From: Acidobacteriota bacterium
GTDB lineage: Bacteria > Acidobacteriota > Terriglobia > Acidiferrales > UBA7541
NCBI GenBank assembly: GCA_003161195.1
Contig: PMOV01000104.1
Span: 9,046-32,306, forward strand
Reading direction: 5' to 3'
DNA length: 23,261 nucleotides
Shown: positions 22,536 through 23,261 of the stretch, one piece after another
Layout: each line of letters opens with the position of its first letter
Numbering within the stretch: the first letter of the stretch is position 1
Notes under the pieces: model-generated
Database searches by the model: none
What the model was told of the DNA's origin: nothing
What the model saw: only the letters and a program-made list of their open reading frames with translations
Translations under genes and position numbers: made by a program

Positions 22536-23261
22536 CTATGGGTTCGTGCGCACCGTGGCCACCACGCTTAGCCCCGGCCGCAACTGCGCGGCAAAGCTCG
22601 CATCATCCAGCGCGATTTTCACCGGAATGCGTTGCACCACTTTGGTGTAGTTTCCCGTCGCATTGTCCGGCGGCAGCAGGCTGAACTGCGACCCGCTCGC
22701 CGGCGCGATCTCCAGCACCTTTCCGCGCAGCACTTTGCCCGGGTACTCGTCGATGCGAATTTCCGCCGGGTCGCCGATCTTCATGTGCGTCAACTGCGTC
22801 TCGCGATAATTCGCCTGCACCCATTTCGTCTGCGCCACGAAGGTCAGCACTTGCGTCCCCGGCGAAACCAACTGCCCCGCGCGCACCTGCCGCTCGCCCA
22901 CCGTCCCATCCGCCGGCGCATGAATCTTCGTGTAGCCCAGATTCACTTGCGCCACCGTCAGAGCCGCCTCTTTCGCATGCAAATCCGCGACCAGTTGCTG
23001 GTCCTGCGATTCCAGCACCGCCTTGCCCCGCCGCTCCGCCTCCACGCTGATCTCGCTGGCATGCAAACCCACTTTCGCCTGCTCCAAATCTGCCTGCCGG
23101 CTGGCCGCCGCCGCCGCAAACCGCTGCTGATCCGCCACCGCCACTTCGACTTTCTGTTGCGTGGCGGACTGCGTCGCCAGCAGCGCCTCCTGCCGCGTCC
23201 GTTCCGCGTCGGCGCGAATCACGTCCGCATGCACTGCCTTGATCCCGGCTTCCGCCGCCGC
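22536..23261 (-). CDS. EmrA/HlyD-type membrane fusion protein (5' end beyond window)
   Basis: The frame is open from its TAG stop at 22536-22538 to the right edge (242 codons), so the gene's start lies outside; the internal GTG at 23234 is not a real start. The visible part begins with an Ala/Gln/Glu-rich coiled-coil hairpin (EALLATQSATQQKVEVAVAD and following). The C-terminal lipoyl half is YTKIHAPADGTVGERQVRAG. The beta-barrel phrase WVQANYRETQLTHMKIGDPA is typical of EmrA/HlyD adaptors, followed by IRIDEYPGKVLRGKVLEI and RIPVKIAL. It is the adaptor for the DHA2 pump 28 bp downstream. The N-terminal membrane anchor and any upstream regulator are out of view. Confidence 0.93.
   Translation of the reverse strand, partial: AAAEAGIKAVHADVIRADAERTRQEALLATQSATQQKVEVAVADQQRFAAAAASRQADLEQAKVGLHASEISVEAERRGKAVLESQDQQLVADLHAKEAALTVAQVNLGYTKIHAPADGTVGERQVRAGQLVSPGTQVLTFVAQTKWVQANYRETQLTHMKIGDPAEIRIDEYPGKVLRGKVLEIAPASGSQFSLLPPDNATGNYTKVVQRIPVKIALDDASFAAQLRPGLSVVATVRTNP

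Overview
The window looks like a chromosomal segment of a GC-rich Gram-negative bacterium, most probably an Acidobacteriota member. The evidence is the overall protein style, several TTG and GTG starts, DUF4386 and patatin/DedA genes, outer-membrane efflux partners, and small dispersed palindromic repeats of a kind I remember from acidobacterial genomes. The phylum call is an inference, not a search result. I see no CRISPR array, phage genes or transposase.

Left part (1-9068). A minus-strand RND efflux operon (membrane fusion protein, then an MdtB/MdtC-type pump cut by the left edge) lies next to a single-gene unit for a membrane-anchored coiled-coil protein with its own strong terminator. 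A minus-strand cluster follows: patatin-like lipase, possible small membrane ORF, DedA protein and HAD phosphatase. Diverging from it is a plus-strand pair of very small genes, one possibly Sm-like and one MerR/excisionase-like, closed by a good terminator.

Middle part (9069-17300). A plus-strand operon encodes an exported or membrane-tethered D-aminoacylase-type amidohydrolase, a sodium:solute symporter and an MHS/NanT-like MFS carrier. Together they suggest release and uptake of an amidated or acylated small molecule. A repeat-rich spacer with at least three palindromic elements leads to tRNA-Arg(ACG) with encoded CCA. Then come a small ORF, a DUF4386 membrane protein, a convergent exported 142-residue protein, a 603-bp spacer with an orphan sigma70-like promoter, and a PdxI/YdbC-type pyridoxal reductase.

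Right part (17300-23261). A minus-strand cluster encodes an EmrA-like membrane fusion protein (cut by the right edge), a DHA2 MFS pump, a TolC-like outer-membrane channel, and a 690-residue NDH-2-like flavoprotein fused to a cyclic-nucleotide-binding-like domain and a CBS pair. The first three form a plausible tripartite pump. The fusion flavoprotein, 53 bp downstream, is the most unusual protein here.

The items most worth a second look are that fusion, the Sm-like/HTH small-gene pair, CTAG/GTAC inverted repeats recurring in several spacers, the orphan promoter, and the Ser/Thr/Gly/Ala-rich insertion in the RND pump.
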